DNA of 64,000 nt, from contig NZ_DATIND010000097.1 of NCBI RefSeq assembly GCF_035474595.1, forward strand, positions 44,529 through 108,528, read 5' to 3'. The DNA is from Longimicrobium sp. (GTDB taxonomy: Bacteria > Gemmatimonadota > Gemmatimonadetes > Longimicrobiales > Longimicrobiaceae). Under the pieces are notes generated by a model. It searched no databases and was not told the origin of the DNA. It saw nothing but the letters and a program-made list of their open reading frames with translations. Below, piece by piece: positions 30,540-39,700 of the stretch; position 1 is the first letter of the stretch; every line of letters starts with the position of its first letter. A program made the translations under genes and the position numbers.

Positions 30540-32048
30540 TCACGGCGACACCCGCAGCACCGCCACGGGGCCCTCCACCCCCACGCGGTCCACGGCGGAG
30601 ACGGCGGCCTGGTCGGTGCCGGGGGGGAGCGTCCACGTGGTCTGCGCGGCGGGGAGGACGTCCGTGGTCCAGCGGTCCTGGGCGCGGGCGCGAACGGCCC
30701 ACCACATCGGCGCGGCGCCGCCGCCCGCGCGGATGGACACCGCCTGCACGCCGGACGCGTCGCGCGCGAGCGCCAGCGCGGGGCGCGCCGGGCGGCCGCG
30801 CGCCAGCCACGGCGACGCGGGCGGGAGCGCGCGGTCGCGGTAGGCTTCGCGCACCAGGCGCTCGCTCAGGCTGTCGCGGTTCAGCGCGAACGCCTTCATG
30901 CTGAAGTGTACGTTCCCCGTTCCCCCGCCCAGCCGCCCGCGCGTCACGTAGATCTGCCCGATCACCTCGCTGGCGGGCCAGGGCTGCGGATCTCCCTCGA
31001 ACGTCCGGCTGGTGAAGTTGCCCGGCCACAGCTGCCGCCCGCGCACGTTCTCGCGCTCCCACCAGTCCAGCAGCACGGGGTAGCTCTGCCCCGTCGCCGC
31101 GATGCGCCAGTAGAGCTGCGGCGAGAAGTAGTCCGCCCATCCCTCGCGCAGCCACCTGCGCGCGTCGGCATAGATGACGGCGTACTGGTCGAAGCTGGTG
31201 ACGATCTGTGGCGGATTTCCCGGGCGCCAGATGCCGAACGGGCTGATCCCCACCTGCACCCACGGCTTGGCGCGGTGCACCTCGCGGTACATCCGCTCCA
31301 CGAAGCGGTCCACGTTGCTCCGCCGCCAGTCGTCGCGCGACAGGCGGCCGCCGGAGGCGCGGTAGCGCTGCCAGCTGGGCTCGTCGGGGAAGTCGATCGT
31401 CGCGCCGGCGGAATCCTTCTCCGGGTACGGGTAGAAGTAGTCGTCGATGTGCACGCCGTCCACGTCGTACCGCCGGACGACGTCCAGGATCACGGCGATG
31501 GAATGGTCCTGCACCAGCGGCTCGCCGGGATCCATCCACAGGTAGTGGCCGTACTGCTTCACCACCTCGGGGTGCGTGCGGCTGATGTGGCTGGCCGCGG
31601 GCGGCGTCTTCTCCGTGGGATGGCTGGCGCGGTACGGGTTGAACCACGCGTGCAGCTGCATCCCGCGCCGGTGCGCCTCGGCCACGGCGAAGGCGAGCGG
31701 ATCCCATCCCCCCTCCGGCGCCCTGCCCTGCTCGCCCGTGAGGTACTCCGACCACGGCTCCAGTTGCGACGGGTAGAGCGCATCGCCCGCGGGGCGGATC
31801 TGGAAGACGATGGCGTTCAGGTGCAGCGCCGCCGCGCGGTCCAGGACGGCGGTGAGCTCCGCGCGCTGGCTGTCCACGGGGAGCCCGGGGCGCGAGGGAT
31901 AGTCGATGTTCGCCACGGTGGCCACCCACACGGCGCGGAACTCGCGCCGCACCCCCGGCACCCCATCGGCGGCGGGGGATGGGGATGACACGGGCGGCGT
32001 GCACGCGGACAGCGCGGCCAGGCAGGCGACGGCGATCGGGATGCGCAT
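30540..32048 (-). CDS. GHL10/DUF187-type glycosyl hydrolase-like lipoprotein
   Basis: A 502-residue lipoprotein (lipobox LAALSAC at about residue 16). The domain starts REFRAVWVATVANIDYPSRP, the signature of GHL10 (formerly DUF187; YngK-like) TIM-barrel proteins, and continues with LNAIVFQIRPAGDALYPS and YDVDGVHIDDYFYPYP, where conserved acids would be catalytic. The family is proposed to act on cell-wall or capsular glycans; the reaction is not firmly known. A C-terminal beta-sandwich with WWAVRARAQDRWTTDVL follows. ATG 32048. Followed upstream by a gap with tandem array T5. Confidence 0.88.
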   Translation of the reverse strand: MRIPIAVACLAALSACTPPVSSPSPAADGVPGVRREFRAVWVATVANIDYPSRPGLPVDSQRAELTAVLDRAAALHLNAIVFQIRPAGDALYPSQLEPWSEYLTGEQGRAPEGGWDPLAFAVAEAHRRGMQLHAWFNPYRASHPTEKTPPAASHISRTHPEVVKQYGHYLWMDPGEPLVQDHSIAVILDVVRRYDVDGVHIDDYFYPYPEKDSAGATIDFPDEPSWQRYRASGGRLSRDDWRRSNVDRFVERMYREVHRAKPWVQVGISPFGIWRPGNPPQIVTSFDQYAVIYADARRWLREGWADYFSPQLYWRIAATGQSYPVLLDWWERENVRGRQLWPGNFTSRTFEGDPQPWPASEVIGQIYVTRGRLGGGTGNVHFSMKAFALNRDSLSERLVREAYRDRALPPASPWLARGRPARPALALARDASGVQAVSIRAGGGAAPMWWAVRARAQDRWTTDVLPAAQTTWTLPPGTDQAAVSAVDRVGVEGPVAVLRVSP

Positions 32049-32403
32049 CAGTGGTCGGGTCCGAGGAGAGACGAATCACCCAGTCCGGATGGCGAGCCTG
32101 CACGCACCGTGCGCGACCGACGGAAGTGCGGAAGTGGAAGAGTGCGAGAGTGCGAGAGTGCGAGAGTGCGCCGGATGACCAGCGTCTCAGCTCTCACGGG
32201 GAAAGATGGGCCGCGCGAGCCGCGGAAGGGTTCTCTGCTTCCTCGATTTTTCCATGCGAGCCCGGCCGTTGTCCATTGCGGGAAGATCGAGATTGGACAA
32301 AGATGGATCGGGAATCGCAACCTTTCGCGCGTTGCACGTGTCTTACGGATAGGGTAACGCGGGAGGCCGGGTGTTCAACCAGGCAGGAAGAGCAGTGAGC
32401 AGG
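32049..32403. other. Gap between divergent genes with array T5
   Basis: 355 bp. The tandem array is at 32127-32170. No clear promoter for the lipoprotein gene is visible, and no gene is supported. Confidence 0.4.
32127..32170 (+). repeat. 8-bp tandem array T5 (TGCGAGAG)
   Basis: TGCGGAAG, a degenerate TGGAAGAG, then three TGCGAGAG and a partial unit. Confidence 0.8.
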
Positions 32404-32775
32404 ATGAAGAAGCGGAGCCTCGCGATCGCCGCCGCGGCGGGGGTGCTGGGCCTGGCGGCGGCGGCGCCCGGCGGCGAGCCGCGGCAGCTGACCGGCCACT
32501 ACACGGTGCGGTGGGAGGAGCAGTCCTTCACCGCCTGCGGCGGCCGCGAGCGGTGGTGGGTGTCCGACGCCGGCCCGCTGATGGCGCGCTACCGCGAGCT
32601 GGTGAAGGACGGCGAGTACGGCACCGTGTTCGTCACCGTCCGCGCCGAGGTCACCGACCGCGGGATGTTCGGGCACATGGGGATGTATCCTCGCGCCGTG
32701 GCCATCCGCGAGGTGGTTCAGGCGCGCGAGCCCGGGCAGGACGACTGCCGCGGGCGCGGCGTGGAGGTGGAGTAG
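32404..32775 (+). CDS. Secreted hypothetical protein
   Basis: About 123 residues: signal peptide (KKRSLAIAAAAGVLGLAAAAPGG), then HYTVRWEEQSFTACGGRERW, with Cys at the middle and near the end (CGGRERWW, DDCRGRG) that could make a disulfide. No family recognised. The start is ATG 32404; GTG 32395 is an alternative with a better-spaced GGAAG. Monocistronic. Confidence 0.6.
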   Translation: MKKRSLAIAAAAGVLGLAAAAPGGEPRQLTGHYTVRWEEQSFTACGGRERWWVSDAGPLMARYRELVKDGEYGTVFVTVRAEVTDRGMFGHMGMYPRAVAIREVVQAREPGQDDCRGRGVEVE

Positions 32776-32950
32776 GGTTCCGTCGTCGGGCCGGGCGCTG
32801 GAGGGTCGTCCTCCGGCGGCGGGCCCTCCTCCCCCGGCCCGCCGCGCGGGCTTCATCCACCGCTCATCCCGATCGGCCGCCGAAACCGTCACGGGCGGCC
32901 GCGCTCGTGCGTTCACTCAGCGGTCCCGCCCACTCCGGAAGACGACGGCC

Positions 32951-33418
32951 ATGCGAACGCCTCGCATCACCCTGGCACTTGCCGCCCTGCTCGCCCTGGC
33001 GGCGTGCGGGAACGACGCCACCGCGCCCACCGACGCGGAGCTGCTGGGCACCTGGAGCATCCAGCCCACCGACGGCTCGCTTCCCGGCGGCCTGCGCCAG
33101 ATGACGGTGCAGTTCGGCCCCGGCGGCGCGTTCAGCATGGAGTCGGCGACGTTCACGAAGTCGGCCATCGCGCCGGGGCTGCTGGCGTACGGCAAGTCGG
33201 TGGGAAGCGTGGAGGCGGGCGGCGGGGAGCTGCGCTTTCACCCCAGCGGGAGCATGACCGTGGACCGCCGCGCCGCCGGCGCCCGCTCGCCGTTCGACGC
33301 GCAGGAGTGGGCGCTGCAGCACCCGGTGGGCTATCAGGTGGTGGGGAACCGGCTGATCCTGCGCCTCCCGCCGCTCTCGCCCGAACCGGTGATGGTGTTC
33401 ACCCGCCACGCGCCGTAA
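32951..33418 (+). CDS. Lipoprotein of unknown function
   Basis: A 155-residue lipoprotein with lipobox LAAC in LALAALLALAACGNDATAPT. The mature part begins ELLGTWSIQPTDGSLPGGL, a lipocalin-like GTW start, and is rich in beta structure. The partner and function are unknown. ATG 32951 starts directly after GAAGACGACGGCC. A 13-bp hairpin follows it. Confidence 0.7.
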   Translation: MRTPRITLALAALLALAACGNDATAPTDAELLGTWSIQPTDGSLPGGLRQMTVQFGPGGAFSMESATFTKSAIAPGLLAYGKSVGSVEAGGGELRFHPSGSMTVDRRAAGARSPFDAQEWALQHPVGYQVVGNRLILRLPPLSPEPVMVFTRHAP

Positions 33419-33442
33419 CCGCATCGGGTGAGGGATGACGAA

Positions 33443-33479
33443 GCGCCCCCCGGCGGCCTCGCGGCTCGCCGGGGGGCGC
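33443..33479 (+). terminator. Terminator hairpin after the lipoprotein gene
   Basis: GCGCCCCCCGGCG pairs with CGCCGGGGGGCGC and is followed by TCTATCTTT. The TATCTT may also serve as the -10 box of the next gene. Confidence 0.65.
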
Positions 33480-33532
33480 TCTATCTTTGCGCGTCCCAAC
33501 GTCGTTCGTCCCTCGTCCCGATCCCAACGACC

Positions 33533-34039
33533 ATGCCGGAAATATCGGAGCAGGACCGGCTGCGCCGCCGCAGGAACGTGGTGCTGCTGCTGGTGTTCGC
33601 CGCCATCGCCGTCCTCGTCGGCCTGTACCCCACCGTCTGCACGTACGTGGACCAGCCGCAGGGGTTCTGGCCGTCGTACGCGCAGGCGCCGAAGTCCGGC
33701 GCCGACGCGCTGCCGCCGCTGGTGCCGCCCGGCGCCACCGAGATCCACACCCGCCGCGACGACCGCCAGGGGCTGCACTGGGTGCGCTTCACCTACGAGC
33801 CGGCCGACCACGACCGGATGACGTCGGGGCTGAAGCGCCTGTCGCTGAACGAGGCGCGCGCGGTGCAGGTGGTGGGCCCCGGCTTCACGCCGTGGTGGAC
33901 GCTGAACCCGCGGACCATGCTGGGGAAGGCGGGAAACCGGCTGGAAGCGTACGAGGTGGCCGGGCCGCCGCACGGCTGGCTGTTCCTGGACCCGCTCAGC
34001 CGCACCGGCTTCTACTGGAGCCAGAAGGCGGGGGGATGA
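33533..34039 (+). CDS. Membrane-anchored hypothetical protein, first of three coupled genes
   Basis: A 168-residue protein with one N-terminal membrane span (NVVLLLVFAAIAVLVGLYPTV) and a periplasmic domain of about 130 residues with many aromatic residues (WVRFTYEPADHDRM, GFTPWWTLNPRTM). No family recognised. ATG 33533. The stop overlaps the next start (ATGA), so the three genes to 34810 form a translationally coupled set. Confidence 0.65.
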   Translation: MPEISEQDRLRRRRNVVLLLVFAAIAVLVGLYPTVCTYVDQPQGFWPSYAQAPKSGADALPPLVPPGATEIHTRRDDRQGLHWVRFTYEPADHDRMTSGLKRLSLNEARAVQVVGPGFTPWWTLNPRTMLGKAGNRLEAYEVAGPPHGWLFLDPLSRTGFYWSQKAGG

Positions 34040-34482
34040 AGAGCGCCGCGCTCGCCGCCGCGCTGCTCGCGTCCGCCGCGCCGGTCGCCGCACAGCAGGT
34101 GGACACGTCCGCCGTCGCAGTCCGCGGGCCGACGGTGGTCGCCTGCTACCGGGTGGCGCAGGGGCAGGTCGATGCGGACGACGACCTGGCGACGGTGCTC
34201 GACGACTTCTCGTGGCACTGGTCGCACGCCTCCGAGTCGCTGCGCGGGCACGGCGTCGCCGCCGAAGACCGGTTCGGCGAGTGGGTGAAGCTGCGCACTG
34301 ACAGCCGGCTGCGGCTGGTGCGCTGTCCCCGTCCCGTCGGGTACGTCTTCGCCGCGCCGGGGCGCCTGCCGAAGGTGGTGACGGGGGTGGAGACGGACAG
34401 CGACCTGCTGGAGCGGGCGGCCGCGTACTTCCGCCGGCCGGAGCTGGCTTCGGGGAAGGGGAGCGATGGCCGTCACCGCTGA
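34036..34482 (+). CDS. Secreted hypothetical protein, second of three coupled genes
   Basis: A 148-residue protein with a signal peptide (KSAALAAALLASAAPVAAQQ). The mature part has VVACYRVAQGQVDADDDLAT and the Cys pair VACYRV/LVRCPRP. No family recognised. Coupled to its neighbours by overlap on both sides (4 bp and 17 bp). Confidence 0.6.
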   Translation: MKSAALAAALLASAAPVAAQQVDTSAVAVRGPTVVACYRVAQGQVDADDDLATVLDDFSWHWSHASESLRGHGVAAEDRFGEWVKLRTDSRLRLVRCPRPVGYVFAAPGRLPKVVTGVETDSDLLERAAAYFRRPELASGKGSDGRHR

Positions 34483-34810
34483 GTACCGCGACTTCGTGCT
34501 GGAGCAGCTGGCGCGCGTGGCGCCGGCGGTCACGCACCGCCGGATGTTCGGCGGCGTCGGGATCTACTCCGACGGGCTGTTCTTCGCGGTGCTGGACGAC
34601 GACACCATCTTCCTGAAGGTGGACGACAGCAACCGCGGCGATTTCGAGGCCGCCGGGATGGGGCCGTTCGCGCCGTTCGAGGACGGCAGGATGATCATCC
34701 GGTACTACGAGCTTCCCGCCGACCTGCTGGAGGATGCGGACGCGCTCCGCCCGTGGGTGCTCAAGGCGATCGACGTGGCCCGCGCGGCCCGGCGCAGGAA
34801 GAAGCGCTGA
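34466..34810 (+). CDS. TfoX/Sxy N-terminal domain protein
   Basis: A 114-residue protein containing only the TfoX N-terminal domain: VTHRRMFGGVGIYSDGLFFA, then DTIFLKVDDSNRGDFEAAGM and MIIRYYELPADLLED. TfoX/Sxy regulates natural competence in gamma-proteobacteria, but stand-alone N-domains in other phyla are of unknown role. It overlaps the preceding gene by 17 bp. Ends before a long inverted repeat shared with the convergent RiPP precursor gene. Confidence 0.88.
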   Translation: MAVTAEYRDFVLEQLARVAPAVTHRRMFGGVGIYSDGLFFAVLDDDTIFLKVDDSNRGDFEAAGMGPFAPFEDGRMIIRYYELPADLLEDADALRPWVLKAIDVARAARRRKKR

Positions 34811-34820
34811 CGAACCGCGG

Positions 34821-34893
34821 ATCACACGGAGGAAGCGGAGGAAACGGAGGGAGCCCGGTGCACGCCGAGCTCCCTCCGTTTCCTGCGTGTGAT
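34821..34893. terminator. Long inverted repeat between TfoX and precursor 2
   Basis: Left arm starts ATCACACGG and includes GAGGAAACGGAGGGAGC; right arm is the near complement GCTCCCTCCGTTTCCT and ends GTGTGAT. It can form a stem of roughly 25 bp with one bulge, in the gap of two convergent genes. Belongs to a dispersed CACACGGAG/CTCCGTGTG family (42487, 57583, 58413). Confidence 0.7.
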
Positions 34894-34911
34894 GCTTCTT
34901 TCAGCCGTGCC

Positions 34912-35085
34912 TCAGCACTCCATCCCCGTGGGACAGGCGTAGGTGCAGAAGTAGGTGCACTTCACCTGCTGCGTCTGGGGGGCGTCGTGGCCCTGCACCG
35001 TCCCCTTCTCCCGCGGCGCCACGTCGGACACGCTGTCGAACGACTCCAGGGCGAGGTTCTCGAGATCGAGCTTGAGCTTGGCCAT
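34912..35085 (-). CDS. Pinensin-type lanthipeptide precursor 2
   Basis: A 57-residue precursor. The leader MAKLKLDLENLALESF has the same KLKLxxExLxxESF pattern as precursor 1, and GTVQGHD matches the GTVKAQD of precursor 1 in position. The core VKCTYFCTYACPTGMEC has Cys at 43, 47, 51 and 57 and Thr at 44, 48 and 53. GGAG lies 7 nt before the ATG. It is 12 kb from precursor 1, on the opposite strand, and again has no modification or export genes next to it. Likely processed by enzymes encoded elsewhere in the genome. Confidence 0.78.
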   Translation of the reverse strand: MAKLKLDLENLALESFDSVSDVAPREKGTVQGHDAPQTQQVKCTYFCTYACPTGMEC

Positions 35086-35527
35086 GCTTCTTCTCCAGAC
35101 TGGGGGATCGGGCCGGGCGCGGGATCGCACACGGCTGCCGTCCGAATATGCATCGGCGGGGCGGCGGATGTCACGGCGGCGGGCGATGCGGGCCAATGCG
35201 GAGACGGAGCGGAGCGCGGCGGCGGGTGTACGAAGCGTGGGTGGAAGATACGTAACCCCTCGCCATCCAATCGGATGCACCCCGGACGCGTGAGGGATGC
35301 GCGCCCGGAGGGCCGGGAACCCGGCGGGGCGGCGGCGATGATGCCGCGGGATGGAGATGAAGCTGCGGAAGCGACGAATCCGCCGGGGGCCCGGCGCGGT
35401 TGGGCACAGTAGTATCGTGCCCTACCGCGCGCGCAGCCCGGTTTGGCGCCCAGGCGCCAAACACGCCCGAAACCTGCAGTTCACCAGCTCGCGCGAGCGA
35501 GATCTCTCGATAGTCCAGGAGGAGCGG
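35086..35527. other. Divergent promoter region of precursor 2 and msrB
   Basis: 442 bp, no gene supported. It holds candidate promoters for precursor 2 on the minus strand (GTGACA at 35169-35174 and CATATT at 35145-35150, 18 bp apart) and a perfect 10-bp-arm palindrome (35441-35462) near msrB. Confidence 0.4.
35441..35462. promoter_or_regulatory. Palindrome upstream of msrB
   Basis: Arms GTTTGGCGCC and GGCGCCAAAC around CA, 66 bp before the msrB start. It could be an operator or a hairpin attenuator; no T-run follows. Confidence 0.45.
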
Positions 35528-35938
35528 ATGGCCGACAGGGTCCAGGAGAAGGTGCGGAAGAGCGAGGCCGAGTGGAAGGCGCAGCTCACCCCCGAGCAGT
35601 ACGACGTGACGCGGAAGAAGGGGACGGAGCGCGCGTTCACCGGCGAGTACTGGGACGAGCACGGGCAGGGCACCTATCGCTGCGTGTGCTGCGGGAACGA
35701 GCTGTTCCGCTCGGACGACAAGTTCGAGAGCGGCACGGGATGGCCCAGCTTCACCCGCCCCGCCGCGGACGGCGCGGTGGACGAGCACGACGACCGCTCG
35801 TGGTTCGTGCGACGCACCGAGGTGGTGTGCAGCCGCTGCGACGCGCACCTGGGGCACGTGTTCCGCGACGGCCCGGCGCCGACGGGCCTGCGCTACTGCA
35901 TGAACTCGGCGGCGCTGAAGCTGGACCCGGAGTCCTGA
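35528..35938 (+). CDS. msrB: Peptide-methionine (R)-S-oxide reductase
   Basis: A 136-residue MsrB, which reduces the R-diastereomer of methionine sulfoxide in proteins using thioredoxin. Zinc ligands are in CVCCG (Cys52, Cys55) and CSRC (Cys101, Cys104); the catalytic Cys is in [10 protein letters not shown] (Cys124). The blocks [10 protein letters not shown] and [10 protein letters not shown] are typical. ATG 35528 follows AGGAGGAGCGG. Monocistronic; its promoter region contains a palindrome. Confidence 0.96.
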   Translation: MADRVQEKVRKSEAEWKAQLTPEQYDVTRKKGTERAFTGEYWDEHGQGTYRCVCCGNELFRSDDKFESGTGWPSFTRPAADGAVDEHDDRSWFVRRTEVVCSRCDAHLGHVFRDGPAPTGLRYCMNSAALKLDPES

Positions 35939-36091
35939 AGCGCCGCGCGTCGCGGAGGCGAAATCCACGCCTTCCGCGGCGGATGGCGACGCGTGACAGT
36001 TTTCTTCGTTAACTACTTGCGGCGGGGCGGCGGGGGGGCTTAAGGTAGGCGGGAGTGTAATCTTTTACCGATCTGACGCCGGCGACGAACG

Positions 36092-36475
36092 ATGCCGCAA
36101 CGCGACGGTGCGCCCACGGATACGCTGCGGCAGGCGGCCCGCCTGTACGTGGACGCCACCTCGCTGCGCCACGCCGCGCGCGACATCGGGATGAGCCCCA
36201 CGGGGCTGCGCGGGTTCATCGACGGCGCCGACCCGTACATCAAGACCACGCGGAAGCTGACCGAGTGGTACATCCGCGAGATCCAGAACCGCAACGCCGA
36301 GCTGAGCCACGACTCCGCCACCGCCGCGCTCTCGCTGCTGGTGAAGCACTTCGCCCCGGGCGAGCGCGAGAAGACGGCCGGCGAGGTGCTGGCCGTGATC
36401 GACCGCCGCTGCCGCGAGAGCAACACCCCGCGCCCGGTGTGGCTGGCGGACCTCCGCGAGCCGCCGCGGCGGTGA
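36092..36475 (+). CDS. Small protein with a helix-turn-helix-like N-terminus
   Basis: A 127-residue protein. LRHAARDIGMSPTGLRGFID has the spacing of a helix-turn-helix, followed by KTTRKLTEWYIREIQNRN and a second helical part with LSLLVKHFAPGEREK. No family I can name; it may be a transcription factor. It stands alone, with AT-rich sequence (GTTAACTAC) upstream and a two-hairpin element downstream. Confidence 0.65.
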   Translation: MPQRDGAPTDTLRQAARLYVDATSLRHAARDIGMSPTGLRGFIDGADPYIKTTRKLTEWYIREIQNRNAELSHDSATAALSLLVKHFAPGEREKTAGEVLAVIDRRCRESNTPRPVWLADLREPPRR

Positions 36476-36590
36476 GGCCGATCAGGCCGCCCTCGCGAGA
36501 TCCAGCCCCGCATCCCGCCGCTTCACCCGTCCTCCAGCCAAACCCGAGGGTGCATCGATCCCCGAGCATTCGCCAGGATGCCCGGGAGTG

Positions 36591-36641
36591 AGTCCGCGAA
36601 GGCGGACTTTGTGCTTTTGTTGCCGCGAATTCATTCGCCGG
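36591..36641 (+). repeat. Two-hairpin GTTGTTGC element, copy 8
   Basis: Hairpin 1 AGTCCGC/GCGGACT (36591-36608), core variant TTTGTTGC (36616-36623), hairpin 2 GCGAAT/ATTCGC (36625-36638). Lies 110 bp before the giant Asp-box gene. Confidence 0.8.
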
Positions 36642-36753
36642 GGAGCCCCGCCGGGCCGGATCACCCCCTCCGCACTGGCGCCGTCCCCGCCCGGATTGTA
36701 TACGATCAGCCATCCACACCATCCAACGACACGAACGAACCGAAGGAGACGGG

Positions 36754-39700
36754 ATGCGCCTCCGGCCCACCGCCGCCGTGCTGCTCGGCATCGCCCTGGT
36801 CCCCAATCCCACCCTGCGCGCGCAGGAGAATGCCGCGCCGGCGGGCGGGTTCGCGCCGGCGCTGTTCGGCGACCTGCGCTACCGCCAGATCGGGCCCAGC
36901 CGCGGCGGGCGCGTGACCACCGTCACCGGCGTGCCCAGCCAGCCGTACACCTTCTACATGGGCTCCACCGGCGGCGGGGTGTGGAAGACGACCGACGCCG
37001 GGCAGACGTGGGTGAACGTCTCCGACCCCTTCTTCGGCGAGGCGTCGATGGGCTCGGTGGACGTCGCCCTCTCCGACCCGAACGTCGTCTGGGCGGGGAC
37101 CGGATCGGATGGGATCCGCAGCAACGTCTCCACCGGGCGCGGCGTCTACCGCTCCACCGACGCGGGGCGCACGTGGACGCACGCGGGGCTGGCAGCGACG
37201 GGGCAGATCGGCGCGGTGCGCATCCATCCCTCCGATCCGCAGACCGTGTTCGTGGCGGCGCTGGGGAACGCGTTCGCGCCGAACCGCGACCGCGGCGTGT
37301 ACCGGACGAGGGACGGCGGGCGGACGTGGGAGAAGGTGCTCTTCGTCTCCGACAGCACCGGCGCGGTCGATCTCGAGCTCCAGCCGAGGAACCCGGACGT
37401 CGTGTACGCCTCGATGTGGCGCGGGGAGCGGAAGCCGTGGACGATCATCTCCGGCGCGCGCGAGGGCGGCATCTACCGCAGCACCGACGGGGGGACCACG
37501 TGGCGGAAGCTGGGCGGCGGCCTTCCCACCGGGCTGTTCGGCAAGAGCAACGTGGCCGTCTCCGCCGCCGACCCGCGCCGCGTGTACGCGCTGGTCGAGG
37601 CCAGCCCCGGCGGCGGCCTCTACCGCTCCGACGACGCGGGCGAGACGTGGCGCCAGGTGAGCGACAAGCGCGAGCTCGTCTCCCGCCCCTTCTACTACAC
37701 CAACATCACCGCCGACCCGACGAACGCGGACGTGGTCTACGTCGGCAGCGAGGGCTTCTACAAGTCCGTGGACGGCGGGCGGACGTGGACCACGCAGCGC
37801 ACGCCGCACGGCGACAACCACGACCTGTGGATCAACCCCCGCACGCCCGAGATCCTGATCCAGAGCAACGACGGCGGCGCCAACGTGTCGCTGAACGGCG
37901 GCCGCACCTGGTCCACGCAGCTGAACCAGCCGACCGCCGAGATCTACCAGGTCTACGTGGACGACCAGTTCCCCTACCGCGTGTACGGCGCGCAGCAGGA
38001 CAACGCCACCGTCATCGTGAACTCGCTCCCCGCGCAGCAGAACGGGGTGGACGACCCGGCGCAGACGTGGCGGCAGGGGCCGGGGTGCGAGACGGGGCCC
38101 ATCATCCCCCACCCCACCCGGCCGGACACCGTCTACGGCTCGTGCAAGGGACAGTTCTCGCGGATGTCGCTGCGCAGCGGGCAGGAGCAGCAGTACTGGG
38201 TCGGCGCGCAGTCGCTCTACGGGATGCCGCCGCGCGAGCTCATCTACCGCTTCCAGCGCGTGTCGCCGATGGAGGTGAGCCCGCACGACCCGCGCGTGGT
38301 CTACTACGGCTCGCAGTACCTGCATCGCACGACGGACGGCGGGGTGACCTGGGAGCGCATCTCCCCCGACCTGACCGCGAACGACCCGCGCTACCAGTCG
38401 AAGGTGTCGGGCGAGCCCATCACCATCGACGTGACGGGGGAGGAGACGTACAGCACGCTGTACGCGATCCGCGAGAGCTCGCTGGAGCCGGGGGTGATCT
38501 GGACGGGCGCCAACGACGGCCCCGTGCACGTAACGCGCGACGGCGGGCGCACGTGGGCCGACGTGACGCCGCGCGGGCTGCCGCCGGGGGGGCGCGTGCA
38601 GACGGTGGAGGCCAGCCCGCACCGGCGCGGCGGCGCGTACGTGGCCGTGCTGCGCTACCAGCTGGGCGATTTCGCGCCCTACGTCTACCGCACCAGCGAC
38701 TACGGGCGCACGTGGACGCGGATCACCGACGGCGCCAACGGCATTCCCGCGGGCGAGCCGGTGCGGGTGGTGCGCGAGGACCCGTCGCGTGCCGGGCTGC
38801 TGTACGCCGGGACCGAGTTCGGGATGTACGTGAGCTTCGACGACGGCGCGCACTGGCAGCCGTTCCAGCTGAACCTGCCGCACACGCCGGTCACCGACAT
38901 CAAGGTGCACCGGCAGGACCTGGTGCTCAGCACGCAGGGGCGCGGCTTCTGGATCGTGGACGACCTGACGCCGCTGCACCAGCTGGCCGATTCCGTCGCC
39001 CGCTCGCGCGCCTGGCTCTTCCGGCCGCGCGAGGCGGTGCGGGCGCGCTGGTCGGGCGGCTTCGGCGGCCCGGAGTCCGGCGTCGCGCGCCCCGACGCGC
39101 CGCAGTATCCGCCGTCCGGGGCGATGATCGACTACTGGCTGGCCGAGCGTCCGTCGGGCGACGTGCGGCTGGACGTGCTCGACGCCTCCGGGCGCGTGCT
39201 GCGCAGCTTCAGCAGCGACACGTCGCGCGCGAGCCTGCCGCCCGAGCGCGCGGGAACGATGGTGCTGGCGAAGACGCCGGGGATGCACCGCTTCGTGTGG
39301 GACCTGGCCCTCCCCGGCCCGTGGGACACGGGGCGCGGGAACGGCCGCAACGGCCCCGTCGTCGTGCCGGGGAGCTACGCCGTGCGGATGACGGTGGGGG
39401 ATTGGACCGCGACGCAGCCGCTGGTCCTGCCCATCGACCCGCGGATCGCGCGCGACGGCGTGACGCAGGGGGATCTGGAAGCGCAGCTCGCGCACAACCT
39501 GCGCGTCCGCGACATGGTGACGGAGGTGAACCGCCTGGTCGCCCGCGTCGCCGAGGCCAGGCGCACGGCGACGGGGAATTCGCTCACGCGGCTGAACGCG
39601 CTCGAGGCCGTGCTGGTCACGCCGCCGGTCCGCTACAGCCGCCCCGGCCTGCAGGCGCAGATCCAGTATCTCTACGGCCTCACCACGAACGCCGACCAGC

